Origin: Bacteroidetes bacterium UBA6491
GTDB lineage: Bacteria > Bacteroidota > Bacteroidia > NS11-12g > UBA9320
Length of the DNA: 19,095 bases
NCBI GenBank assembly: GCA_002436505.1
Contig: DJML01000097.1
Coordinates: 4,571 to 23,665 of the forward strand
Reading direction: 5' to 3'
The first letter of the stretch is position 1, and each line of letters opens with the position of its first letter. Below the pieces are notes generated by a model that ran no database searches, was not told where the DNA came from, and saw only the letters and a list, made by a program, of their open reading frames with translations. This document shows positions 9,601 through 16,743 of the stretch, one piece after another. Made by a program: the position numbers and the translations under genes.

Positions 9601-12600
9601 TTCCGTCATATGACTCTTCGTGCAGTTGGCTCCAATTATGCCCGGGTGATCTGGATCAATAATGAAGCTTCGAACAATCGATTCCTGAATAACCGGCTGC
9701 AGGGGTCGTCACTAAATTCAACAGCCAGCACTAACGCCATTGTATACGCAGAATCCACCATGGATACCGCGAATCATTTCAAGAATAACTACTTCCTGAA
9801 TGGGGCCTTTGGACTGTACCTGTACGGCCCTGGTTCATCTGACAGAGAAACCGGACACAGGGTGGAGAACAACCATTTTGTTAACCAGTATTACATGGGT
9901 GTTTACGCGCTTTATATGTCCGATCTCCGTATAGTCAATAACGTCATGGAGAAATCCTCAACATATGCGGGATACTATGGAGTATATTGCTATTATACCT
10001 ATCCGGTCGTCATTACTGGTAACAAGATAAACGGAGGATTTGGAAACATGGCATTATACCTGTACCGGTCCTACAATACCAGCAATGACCACGGGCTGGT
10101 AGCCAATAATTTCTTCTTTAAAAAAGGTACAAGTGGAAACGCTGCCGTTTATATGTACCAGTGTAATTATGTGGATTTCATCTATAATAATATTTTTGAT
10201 AGCAGTTCATCCACTACGTCCCGCGCATTATATACTTATCAGGGATCAAATATCAGGGTGCAGAATAACGTACTATTCAGTTCGAATGGCTATGCTATTT
10301 ACCGTTACAGTAATGGACTGAATAACTGTGATTACAACGATTTGTACACTGGTGGTGCCAATCTGGGTTATTATAACGGTGTCCGCACCGATCTTTCCGC
10401 ATGGCAGAGTGCCACCGGGCTGGATGGAAATTCCATTTCGGTGGATCCGTTATACAACTCACTCACCGATCTTCATGTGGGTGCTGTGGACCTTAACGGT
10501 GCAGGAAATCCATTTACGGGAATAACCACGGATATTGACGGAGAACAGCGAGATACGCTAACTCCGGATATAGGGGCAGATGAATTCCGACTGCCGGCAG
10601 CGGATGATGCAGGAATAAGCGACCTCCTGGGGCCGGTCGTGCCTTTTGCATCGGGTAACAGGTCGGTTCAGCTCGAGATCAAGAACCATGGTTCGGACAC
10701 GTTAAAATCAGCAACTGTGCATTGGACGGTCAATGGAAATTCCCAATCTTCATATTCATGGTCCGGAAACCTCTCGACTGGAAAAACCGACACTTTTAGC
10801 GTCGGAACATTTAACTTCCAGTCCGGTGTATTCAATACTATCCAGGCATGGACCACCTCCCCGAACGGGCAAACGGATTCTATCAACTGGAATGACACCA
10901 TCGTTCGCGTTGATCTGATCGCCGGGTTGGACGGCGTCTATACCATTGGAGGAGTCGCTCCGGATTTCGCAACTTTTGGTGATGCAATCAGCACTTTGGA
11001 AATTGCCGGAGTAGTGGATACCGTGGAGTTCCAGGTAAGGGCAGGTACCTATACTGAACAGGTAACACTCGGGGATTTTCCTGGTGGTTCAGCCAATCGT
11101 CCTGTGACCTTTATATCGGAAGATTCGGACAGCACGAAAGTGACCCTGCAGTACTATGCTTCCTATATCAATAATTTTGTGTTTAGGTTCAGCGGAGCAT
11201 CGTATGTGAACTTTGAACAGATGACGGTTAAAGCACTGAACAGCTATTATGCAAGATGCCTGGTCATTGATGATAACTCCCACCACCTGAACATCAGGCA
11301 CAACCGTCTTGAGGCTTCAATCAATACCAATGGCGATGCTGACCTGATCTATAGCAGCTCATCGAATGACGAATTCATAAGGATACATAACAATCACCTG
11401 AACGGAGGCCGGTATGGTATTTTACTCTATGGTCAAAGTTCTTCTTTCTCCCTTAGAGAGCGTGGAAATATCATTGTCGATAATGTATTTACGAGCCAGC
11501 GATTCGGTGCCTTGCAGGTTTCAAATCAGAACGGTATCCGGATCAGCGGCAACAGGATCAGCGCACTTAATTCCGGTAATTCATTTACCGGTATCGCGCT
11601 TTATTATTGCCATGACACCACGAATGTTCTGGCCAACCAAATTACGGATATTTCGTCAGGAGGCACCGGTACAGGAATTTACTTCTCAAGGGTTCAGCGA
11701 ACATCCGCATATTACCCGCTGGTGGCAAATAATGTCATATCACTGGGCGGTAACTATGCAAATGGTATACGGATCTATGATTGCAGTGAATTGAAAGTGT
11801 TCTATAACAGTGTCAATGTTTATGGTACTGCAGCAGGAACGAAATATGCAGCATTACTGCAATATTCCAGCGGCATCCAATTGATCAACAACATACTTTC
11901 CAGTCCGGGCGGAGGATATGCGATCTACAATTCGGATAACCAGCTTAACCTGGCCATTTCCAATTACAACGATCTTTATACGTCAGGTGCCAACCTCTGC
12001 TATTTCAATGGCAACAATTACAGCACGCTGAATGCATGGACAGCCGCAGTTTCACGAGATGCCCAGTCCATTTCTGTCAACCCGAATTTTGTTTCCAATA
12101 CCAATTTACATGCCTACATCTCCTCCCTGGACGGGAAGGCACTCCCACTTTCACTGGTTGTCAGGGATTTTGAAGGCGATCAACGGGATACCATTGCTCC
12201 TGATATCGGGGCCGATGAATTCAACAGTTTACCGAATAATATTGGAATTTCCGCGGTTCACTTTCCGGTCGACGGTTGTGAACTGGATTCTGCCGTGGTA
12301 CAGATCGATGTTTTCAACTACGGAAGTTTACCTCAAACCGGATTTGACTTGGTTTATAGGATGAATGCAGGTTCGGCGGTAACCCAGAATTTCGGCACTA
12401 CTGATACGCTCGGCCCGGGAATGAGCGCGCTTTTCACATTCAACAAGAAACAAGCGGTCTTGACCGGCAATACTTACCAATTTACCATCTATACGGATCT
12501 TTCAACTGATCAGGATCGTACGACCGACACGGTTACGCGTAGCATCTCCAATTACAGCGAGCCGGACACGGTTCGAAACATGATCCCGGTGGATAGTGCC

Positions 12601-15600
12601 ATTAACCAGGATTTCCCACTGACGTTGTCGTGGTCGCCGGTTTCCGGTGCGACCAACTATGATGTCTACGTTTGGCAGGATGGCTCATCGCGTCCCGCCA
12701 CTCCCTTGCGATCCGGTCTTGTTTCTATCAGTACGACGATCAATCAGAATGAATTGATCGTCCTTTACGGCAAATCGTATAAATGGCAGGTAAGGGCTTA
12801 CAACACGTATTGTCAAGTTTGGAGCCCGCAGAACCTGTTTACGGTCAAGGAGTTGCCTGATTTGACAGTTTCATCCATCTCTGCACCGGCGTCTGCTTTC
12901 TCCGGTTCGGATATAACCGTCGGATGGACCGTCCAAAATGACAGCACCGGGGTGACAGGGTCTACCCAATGGTATGACTTCATTTATCTGTCCGCTGATT
13001 CCACGTTCGACGCATCCGATGTATATGTCGGACATGAGCTGAATAAAACAGCGCTGGGTCAGGGACAATCCTACTCGAATACCAAAACAATTGGCATTCC
13101 GAATGGGTATATCGGAACCAGATATATTATCATCAGTACGGATCATTACAACCAATTGAATGAAAAGGATAATTCGAACAACCGGCGCGCCAGGTCGATC
13201 CCGATCTCACTAACACCGCCACCCGATCTTGAGGTTACGTCCATCATCAAACCGATACAGGCTTATTCTGGAACAACGATAAGCGTGCAATGGACCATCA
13301 CAAATAATGGAACCGGCGGTTCGGTTAGCAGCAAATGGTACGACAGGGTATACCTGTCGACCGATAGCAGCACCGGAGGAAATGCGATCCACTTGGGAAC
13401 CAAGCTCCATTCAGGGCTGCTTGCAAAAGACAGTTCCTATTCCGCTTCCCTCAGTGCAACGATACCTGTAAATTATTCAGGGAAATATTATGTGATCGTC
13501 CGGACGGATTTATATGACCAGGTGTATGAACATGCATCCGAAGGCAATAACGTCCGGGCAAGCGATAGCATTAAGGTTATACTCGCCCCGCCACCGGATT
13601 TCATGGCAACCTCCCTGGTTCACAAGGATTCAGCCAGCAACAGGACATGGGTTACAATTAACTATGCGATCGAGAACAACGGGGTAGGGGATAATTACAA
13701 CAAGGTTTGGTATGACCGCATTTATATTAGTCATAAAAATACCTTTAACAAGGACTCGTCCATTACATTGAAGAACATGTACCGGAATGGAACCATTTCT
13801 GGTTTTGGCTCCAAGCGGTATAATGAGAATGTACTTATACCGTCCACCCTGAACGGAATGTACTACTTCTATGTTGAGACAGATATATATAACCACATCT
13901 ATGAATACGATAAGGAGAACAACAACGTAAGTGGTGCATCACCGATCAAGGTGATCAGTCCGGACCTGGTGGTCCGAAACATCCTGCTTCCTGTATCGGA
14001 TTCATCCGGCAAAACTATTGCGGTCACATATAATGTGTGCAACGACGGAACGGGCGACCTGGTGAATTCCTATCTCGAGGACAGTTTTTATATTTCACCG
14101 GACAGCACCCTCTATGCAGGGGCCACCCGACTTGGAACTATTGCATCGTATACCAGCATCCCGGGAGGGGATTCCATTGAACGTACGGCTTATTTGACCA
14201 TACCCAACGGAACCAGCGGGAAGCAATACATCCATGTGATCACGGACCGGCCGGCACGAATTTATGAAGCCGGAAAGGATAACAACAATAACGACACCGC
14301 ATCGATGGACGTTGTGCTTACACCATGGCCGGATCTTGTAACAGACAGTCTTTATACCCCAGCGGATTCAATATCCTCCGGGGATACCATGTCGGTACAT
14401 TTTACAGTGAGGAACGACGGTATCGGTGTGGCACGGAGCGGTCATAGCGATGTGATTTATTTATCGCTGGACACTGTACTGGGGCCGAACGACACCAAAC
14501 TGGAGACCTATGTGTATGCTGATACCCTTGGTGTGGATTCCACCTATTCAGGGGTTGTGGATGTGATCATTCCAAAAAACACATCACTTGGCACGTATTA
14601 TCTGATCCTTAAGGTGGATGCAAATAACAACCTCTACGAGCATCAGCGCGAGAACAACAACGTAACTTTCAGTGACAGCATCTTCGTGAAGGGCTATCCA
14701 CCGATCGACCTGGTAGCAGGATGTCTGTATGGTCCCGATACGGTGCTTTCGGGAAGCAAGTATTCGTACAACTGGCAAGTCACGAATAAAGGAGACGCGG
14801 TTACACCTGTTTCTTACTGGACTGATTACATCTATCTTTCAACAGACACCATACTCGATTATACGGATCCTGCTATCGGGCAACTGATAATCAATGAGAT
14901 CCTGGATACCAATGAAAGTTATCAGTCGCAATTTTCCGTAACGATTCCCAATGGCATACAGGGGGATTACTACCTGTTCCTGTACACCGACGGAACGGAC
15001 CGGAACAATGATGTGGACAAGTCCAATAATGCACGAATTCTCTGTGACCAGAATGATGACCCTGTGTTGATCAGGATCAACCTCGCACCGACATCCGACC
15101 TGGAAGTAACCTCCCTCAGTGTGCCGACTTCTGTTACGGCGGGTCAACCATTCAAGGTTTACTATACGGTCGAGAACAACGGATCAGTTAAAACGTCTTC
15201 CGGCAGCTGGGCTGACCGGCTCTACCTTTCCGCTGATTTCAATATCAATTACAGCGATTATATCCTTGGGACCAAAACCCACCTTAATGCGATTGGCGTG
15301 AATGAAAGTTATACCGATTCGATGGAGGTAACGGTACCGGTGAATTTTGCCGGCAACTATGTAGTCATTTTCAAAACGGATGCCAATAATGTCGAATATG
15401 AGCACAACGGCGAGAACAATAATACAGATGCAGGGGCGACCCTGGTGTCACAGGCGCCACCGGCAGATCTGGTTGTTGCAGAAGTGACCACATCGGACAG
15501 TGTGGGTACCGGGGACCAGATGCTGGTATCCTGGACCATAAGGAACGATGGCTCCAATGCGGCCTCAGGTTGGATGAGGGATCACCTGTACCTCTCCGAA

Positions 15601-16743
15601 GATACCATATGGGACGGGTCGGACATACTCATTGGCAGTAAGGATCGCTCGATCAATATTATTCCGAGCGGGACAAGCAGTCAAAGTATTGCTGTAGAAA
15701 TTTCCGGCGTGACCCTGGGTACGTATTATGTGATCGTTCGAACCGACATCAAGAACAATATCAATGAAAGCAATGATGATAACAACGCCGGATCCAGTGA
15801 TTCCCTGAAAGTCAGTGTTCCAGAACTTCCATTGAATGTATGGACGAAGGATACCATTGTGAACGGGGATGAGATCGGTTACAGGATCGAGATCCCGAAT
15901 CAGCTGGCGGACGAATCCATGCTGATAGAATTGAAAGCGGATTCGGTGAACGGCAGTAACGAGATCTTCCTGAAATATGGACAAATGGCCACCGGGGCAA
16001 ACAACGATTATACCTATTCGGACCCCTTCTCCGGCAACCAGGAGATCACTGTTCCTTTACTTGATGAAGGCACTTATTATCTGCTCATCCGGGGATCATC
16101 CATGTCCGGTTCACAGCCCGCACTGATCAGGCCGAGAATACTGGACTTCGAAATTCGTTCTGTGGATGCAGATGAGGGCGGAAACAATGGAAAAGTGACG
16201 GTCCTGGTCGAGGGATCTAAATTTGATTCTTCCACCATTTTCCACCTGACCTCCAACCTGGATACCATTACTTCGGATACCGCCTATTATGTGGATCCGA
16301 CACTGATGTATGCCACATTTGATCTTGAGGCACGCAGGACCGGCACCTACAGTCTGGTCGCCGAAAAAGAATCCGGAGAAACGGCCATCAAGAATAACTG
16401 TTTCAAAGTGGTGCCCGGCATACCGGCCGATCTACATATCAATGTACGAAAGCCCTCGGGTGCAAGGACCAACCGGGTGGTGGCCATGATCGTGGAGATA
16501 ACAAACAACGGCAATACGGATATCAGCAACAAGGAGCTGACCCTGAACAGTCCGATAGGAGCGCCGGTATCCTTTGATGTAGAAGGGCTGGATGATGACC
16601 TGGATGTGCTCATTCTCCAGGTCGAGGAAGAGAACGGCCCGCCAGGTATACTCAGGGCAGGAGGTTCCACCAGTATGGTCATCTATACTTACACCTCTTC
16701 CGCGCTTGGTTTTAACATTATTATTCCTGATTTAAATGATTAA
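3643..16743 (+). CDS. Giant exported multidomain protein (5x Ig/beta-helix, 8x CARDB), putative adhesin or matrix protein
   Basis: A single intact frame of 4366 codons. Residues 1-30 are a signal peptide (basic MRIAAQRIKGIR, then a hydrophobic core, ending near KSQ); there is no lipobox Cys. Residues 31-164 form an eight-Cys domain. Residues 165-2860 are five modules, each an Ig-like domain of about 110 residues plus a parallel beta-helix of about 425. Residues 2861-2975 are a further Ig-like domain and 2976-3071 a fibronectin-III-like domain. Residues 3072-4059 are eight CARDB domains and 4060-4366 a PPC-like, IPT-like and terminal beta block. The composition is rich in Asn, Ser, Gly, Tyr and Thr, as in extracellular stalk proteins. 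No catalytic residues of pectate lyases or pectin esterases were recognised. Binding of polysaccharide, or adhesion, is inferred from architecture only. The ATG at 3643 is preferred over TTG at 3583 because it puts the signal peptide at the N-terminus. No T9SS C-terminal signal or LPxTG is visible. Confidence 0.9.
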   Translation: MRIAAQRIKGIRLFILSLIAFASIADVKSQNIDSVVFDLNSGGSGSCQICNSNYECNSSSGWTFTYIDSLSPGLIVTQIDVVMKYTGCSSNGNTVFKVNNTLVDTIHFTYSCNCGNCFIDTASRMSPSGFPNYKPGDTNTLQVQTNYSVCVDRFVVYIHYRTQSVNDAGVISIDTLGLFCAGNKDLYAHIGNFGINRIDSVKVNWSFNDTVQSPLNVIGTLDTIGGSGNYDTLIFLGTRNLNSLSGDKIKVWTSDPNGASDTVNINDTLTKNLIPALSGIYTIGGTSPDYSNIALAVNALNQHGVCGPVVFKIRNGTYTEQLSIGKIKGASLTNNITFESQSGDSTDVLISYFSNSSSANWVVRLNQTKYVRFSKIHLEATGTSYARVIDLEDGPEYITFNNCIISGPYASSGSNRALVYADDANGPDHLVFSNNVIKNGGYGIYMGGSYSIPMNTITIDSNEFKDQYNYGCYLYNAETVQAVGNNFSNTLTYFTAFYLDECEDFIVAYNRFVLSSGGQAIELYSCSGKTGNYSVVANNFISISSSNGGTGIYGQYLQYVDIVFNSLNVVAGSNSYALNIAYNNDIKVINNNIVSDRFAYYGWSNNNSVIDHNNAFSWSGQPNSFAYDGSVNHSDLASWNKATTYDSNSFSQDPQYLSSVELRTKNIDLNASGMAYSMIQDDIDGDTRDTLMPDIGADEFEPNALDASLIMFSQVSQLDPDLKVRVKNNGGDTITSLKIGWRIGTVNQSTVNWSGSLPSGQSSWITLDSLPFTYDSAYNLTAWSFEPNSSLDSFSGNDSITGTVAYALAGSYTIGGSAPDFVNFTAALDALKLGGISDTVVFNVRDTTYIEQLLFPSIKGTENGYPITFRSQSGDSTGVILSYTTNSYNYNYIVGFDGASNIRFERITLKTTGTSYSQLIYFRGGSENIIFSNCHLEGRSVTTTSSNNNLVFKEGDLPSSNIRFINNYFYLGSSAVYFYGYGSSLKDEHISFIHNHFVDQYYRVMYVRYQDTFEFSENMIHSNTNYVNGLYGFYGDNIEHHFKLMKNRFYGNMGQAFYLYSCNLSSGDTGIMANNFITSNIGGSTRSIYLNSNNNLTIAYNNVLLTTNDASDAALYLQWNYDLTIANNNFINLGTGYALYNYNTQWQWDYSDHNNFFTKGNSLIYYGSNRDTLGAWQASTNLDTNSISIDPEYISATDLHVENVSLNNNGIAIPFITDDIDGDTRDSVPDIGADEFTPPANDADLSRFTVPGEVFLQDTVLVTVMLRNSGLDTLKSAAVHWVVNNDTQSTVNWTGALYTGDSVAVQLGNYVFNDTTAYNLTAWSNSPNGKSDDKVSNDTVYIRNRFTSLSGVYTIGGSSPDYSDFTDALNALISRGIADSVVFNVRNGSYYEHLRIPAIAGTYFKGQIIFQSESGDSTDVTLSYSAANQDSNYVILLDGAEGLLFRNLTLQSTGASNYSTIISFLNMASDNAFMNNRIQGVATTSSSYNAALVFNLNEGGQGNVFKGNLFENGGYGIYMNNTSSEYQSHLRIENNTFENTNYSAIYLTYNLNPHIINNRINFTNSSRVNAIGINLQYCNDSLRVERNWIYHPNQGIGMQLQYCGRNSTDTGYVLNNVISLHNMSNSYYGIYLYDPACLQIMHNTIRIRGNATGSYGLYSRYGGWNRLMNNILVNEAGGYIYYFPNGSNFVAIDNNVLISTAGQDFAYYGGNYFKDLGEWQSATNYDTLSVVEDPFFFSETDLHVHSIDLHEKAIPFSFVTHDVDGDVRSSKPDIGADEFEPPLLDAGVEFFVNPVAPFVPDTLPIVLAVKNFGSQTITAFKLFWEINGSRDSLVWNDSLYSADTVHVTARRLFFDPDSVYVIKAWTSIPNGIPDTANYNDTAVVQDLAPALSGVYTIGGAAPDFATFNEAVAAMIIGGIIDSVRFDVRSGTYIERIEIPEIRGVSGPNSIIFQSENMDSSLVSLKDSALTLQENYVVYLNGADGVTFRHMTLRAVGSNYARVIWINNEASNNRFLNNRLQGSSLNSTASTNAIVYAESTMDTANHFKNNYFLNGAFGLYLYGPGSSDRETGHRVENNHFVNQYYMGVYALYMSDLRIVNNVMEKSSTYAGYYGVYCYYTYPVVITGNKINGGFGNMALYLYRSYNTSNDHGLVANNFFFKKGTSGNAAVYMYQCNYVDFIYNNIFDSSSSTTSRALYTYQGSNIRVQNNVLFSSNGYAIYRYSNGLNNCDYNDLYTGGANLGYYNGVRTDLSAWQSATGLDGNSISVDPLYNSLTDLHVGAVDLNGAGNPFTGITTDIDGEQRDTLTPDIGADEFRLPAADDAGISDLLGPVVPFASGNRSVQLEIKNHGSDTLKSATVHWTVNGNSQSSYSWSGNLSTGKTDTFSVGTFNFQSGVFNTIQAWTTSPNGQTDSINWNDTIVRVDLIAGLDGVYTIGGVAPDFATFGDAISTLEIAGVVDTVEFQVRAGTYTEQVTLGDFPGGSANRPVTFISEDSDSTKVTLQYYASYINNFVFRFSGASYVNFEQMTVKALNSYYARCLVIDDNSHHLNIRHNRLEASINTNGDADLIYSSSSNDEFIRIHNNHLNGGRYGILLYGQSSSFSLRERGNIIVDNVFTSQRFGALQVSNQNGIRISGNRISALNSGNSFTGIALYYCHDTTNVLANQITDISSGGTGTGIYFSRVQRTSAYYPLVANNVISLGGNYANGIRIYDCSELKVFYNSVNVYGTAAGTKYAALLQYSSGIQLINNILSSPGGGYAIYNSDNQLNLAISNYNDLYTSGANLCYFNGNNYSTLNAWTAAVSRDAQSISVNPNFVSNTNLHAYISSLDGKALPLSLVVRDFEGDQRDTIAPDIGADEFNSLPNNIGISAVHFPVDGCELDSAVVQIDVFNYGSLPQTGFDLVYRMNAGSAVTQNFGTTDTLGPGMSALFTFNKKQAVLTGNTYQFTIYTDLSTDQDRTTDTVTRSISNYSEPDTVRNMIPVDSAINQDFPLTLSWSPVSGATNYDVYVWQDGSSRPATPLRSGLVSISTTINQNELIVLYGKSYKWQVRAYNTYCQVWSPQNLFTVKELPDLTVSSISAPASAFSGSDITVGWTVQNDSTGVTGSTQWYDFIYLSADSTFDASDVYVGHELNKTALGQGQSYSNTKTIGIPNGYIGTRYIIISTDHYNQLNEKDNSNNRRARSIPISLTPPPDLEVTSIIKPIQAYSGTTISVQWTITNNGTGGSVSSKWYDRVYLSTDSSTGGNAIHLGTKLHSGLLAKDSSYSASLSATIPVNYSGKYYVIVRTDLYDQVYEHASEGNNVRASDSIKVILAPPPDFMATSLVHKDSASNRTWVTINYAIENNGVGDNYNKVWYDRIYISHKNTFNKDSSITLKNMYRNGTISGFGSKRYNENVLIPSTLNGMYYFYVETDIYNHIYEYDKENNNVSGASPIKVISPDLVVRNILLPVSDSSGKTIAVTYNVCNDGTGDLVNSYLEDSFYISPDSTLYAGATRLGTIASYTSIPGGDSIERTAYLTIPNGTSGKQYIHVITDRPARIYEAGKDNNNNDTASMDVVLTPWPDLVTDSLYTPADSISSGDTMSVHFTVRNDGIGVARSGHSDVIYLSLDTVLGPNDTKLETYVYADTLGVDSTYSGVVDVIIPKNTSLGTYYLILKVDANNNLYEHQRENNNVTFSDSIFVKGYPPIDLVAGCLYGPDTVLSGSKYSYNWQVTNKGDAVTPVSYWTDYIYLSTDTILDYTDPAIGQLIINEILDTNESYQSQFSVTIPNGIQGDYYLFLYTDGTDRNNDVDKSNNARILCDQNDDPVLIRINLAPTSDLEVTSLSVPTSVTAGQPFKVYYTVENNGSVKTSSGSWADRLYLSADFNINYSDYILGTKTHLNAIGVNESYTDSMEVTVPVNFAGNYVVIFKTDANNVEYEHNGENNNTDAGATLVSQAPPADLVVAEVTTSDSVGTGDQMLVSWTIRNDGSNAASGWMRDHLYLSEDTIWDGSDILIGSKDRSINIIPSGTSSQSIAVEISGVTLGTYYVIVRTDIKNNINESNDDNNAGSSDSLKVSVPELPLNVWTKDTIVNGDEIGYRIEIPNQLADESMLIELKADSVNGSNEIFLKYGQMATGANNDYTYSDPFSGNQEITVPLLDEGTYYLLIRGSSMSGSQPALIRPRILDFEIRSVDADEGGNNGKVTVLVEGSKFDSSTIFHLTSNLDTITSDTAYYVDPTLMYATFDLEARRTGTYSLVAEKESGETAIKNNCFKVVPGIPADLHINVRKPSGARTNRVVAMIVEITNNGNTDISNKELTLNSPIGAPVSFDVEGLDDDLDVLILQVEEENGPPGILRAGGSTSMVIYTYTSSALGFNIIIPDLND
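3733..4134 (+). other. Eight-cysteine N-terminal domain of the giant protein
   Basis: Residues 31-164 (counting from the ATG at 3643) contain Cys at 47, 50, 56, 88, 112, 114, 117 and 150. They include a CxxC, a CxCxxC cluster (SCNCGNC) and alternating hydrophobic strands that suggest a beta sandwich. The even number of Cys in an exported domain suggests up to four disulfides; a metal site is the alternative. Cysteines are rare in the rest of the chain, so this domain is chemically distinct. I do not recognise a named family. Its position at the free N-terminal end makes a cap or ligand-binding tip plausible, which is inference. Confidence 0.6.
4135..12222 (+). repeat. Five tandem Ig-like plus parallel beta-helix modules (protein-level repeat of about 540 residues)
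   Basis: Each beta-helix opens with the motif YTIGGxxPD(F/Y), whose Tyr codons are at 4483, 6076, 7699, 9325 and 10939 (spacings 1593, 1623, 1626 and 1614 bases). Each closes with PDIGADEF, whose Pro codons are at 5719, 7327, 8956, 10564 and 12199. The beta-helices therefore span about 4474-5742, 6067-7350, 7690-8979, 9316-10587 and 10930-12222. Each is preceded by an Ig/CARDB-like domain of about 110 residues that ends in a phrase like AWSxxPNGxxDxxxxNDT. After the opening, a stretch like GTYTEQL...ITFQSxSGDSTxV resembles the first rungs of pectin-esterase-type helices. The following rungs repeat Asn-Asn-x-(I/F) turns every 20-odd residues, an asparagine ladder. The closing DxDGxxRDxxxPDIGADEF resembles the end of choice-of-anchor-Q domains. 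DNA identity between units is too low for recent duplication. Confidence 0.9.
12223..12855 (+). other. Ig-like and fibronectin-III-like linker domains of the giant protein
   Basis: Residues 2861-2975 resemble the Ig-like part of a sixth module, with the phrase VDVFNYGSLPQTGF in place of the usual VKNNG strand, but no beta-helix follows. Residues 2976-3071 look like a fibronectin-III domain: LTLSWSPVSGATNYDVYVW gives the B and C strands with the Trp and Tyr core residues, and YKWQVRAYN gives the F strand. The region switches the chain from beta-helix modules to the CARDB array. A related GATxY strand occurs at the N-terminus of the M23-like protein encoded at 17809. Confidence 0.7.
12856..15819 (+). 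repeat. Eight tandem CARDB-type domains (protein-level repeat of about 123 residues)
   Basis: Each unit starts with a PD(L/F)xVxxI strand; the Asp residues are at 3073, 3195, 3319, 3441, 3564, 3689, 3819 and 3942 (spacings 122, 124, 122, 123, 125, 130 and 123). Each then has a WxVxNxG strand, a (W)(Y)D-x-(I/L)-Y-(L/I)-S-x-D signature (for example WYDRVYLSTD), an IPxxxxGxYY(V/I) strand and an Asn-rich end such as ENNN. This is the CARDB fold (cell-adhesion-related domain found in bacteria), an Ig-like sandwich often present in surface proteins. Unit 3 has lost the final Asp of the signature (YISHK), and unit 4 replaces WYD with LED. Unit 6 is about 7 residues longer and has two Cys (near 3692 and 3802) that could form a private disulfide. 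The array probably works as a stiff or calcium-supported stalk; this is inference. Confidence 0.9.
15820..16740 (+). other. C-terminal block of the giant protein: PPC-like, IPT-like and terminal beta domain
   Basis: Residues 4060-4160 (LPLNVWTKDTIVNGDEIGYR through GTYYLLIRG) match the pattern of a bacterial pre-peptidase C-terminal domain. Residues 4165-4255 (ILDFEIRSVDADEGGNNGKV, then TVLVEGSKF) look like an IPT/TIG-type Ig fold. Residues 4260-4366 begin PADLHINVRKPSGARTNRVV, continue with an NxGNxDI strand and end with GPPGILRAGGS and a final hydrophobic strand, FNIIIPDLND. Comparable blocks occur, as I recall, after CARDB arrays in other very large bacterial surface proteins, where they may be followed by more sequence; here the stop comes immediately. 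The tail lacks the Asn-Pro or Lys-rich features of T9SS sorting domains. Confidence 0.55.

Noticed and set aside
4474..12222. Active pectin esterase or pectate lyase in the beta-helix modules
   Set aside because: Only the opening rungs resemble pectin esterases. I could not find the catalytic Gln/Asp/Arg motifs of the esterases or the calcium/Arg sites of the lyases in any of the five units.
4135..15819. Recent DNA duplication or recombination hot spot generating the repeated modules
   Set aside because: The repeats are obvious at protein level, but I saw only short shared DNA strings (about 12 bases), so the units are old and diverged.
15820..16743. Polymorphic toxin or Rhs-type C-terminus on the giant protein, with the next gene as immunity protein
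   Set aside because: There is no Rhs repeat, cleavage motif or toxin-like tail, and the next gene encodes an exported propeller with its own signal peptide.
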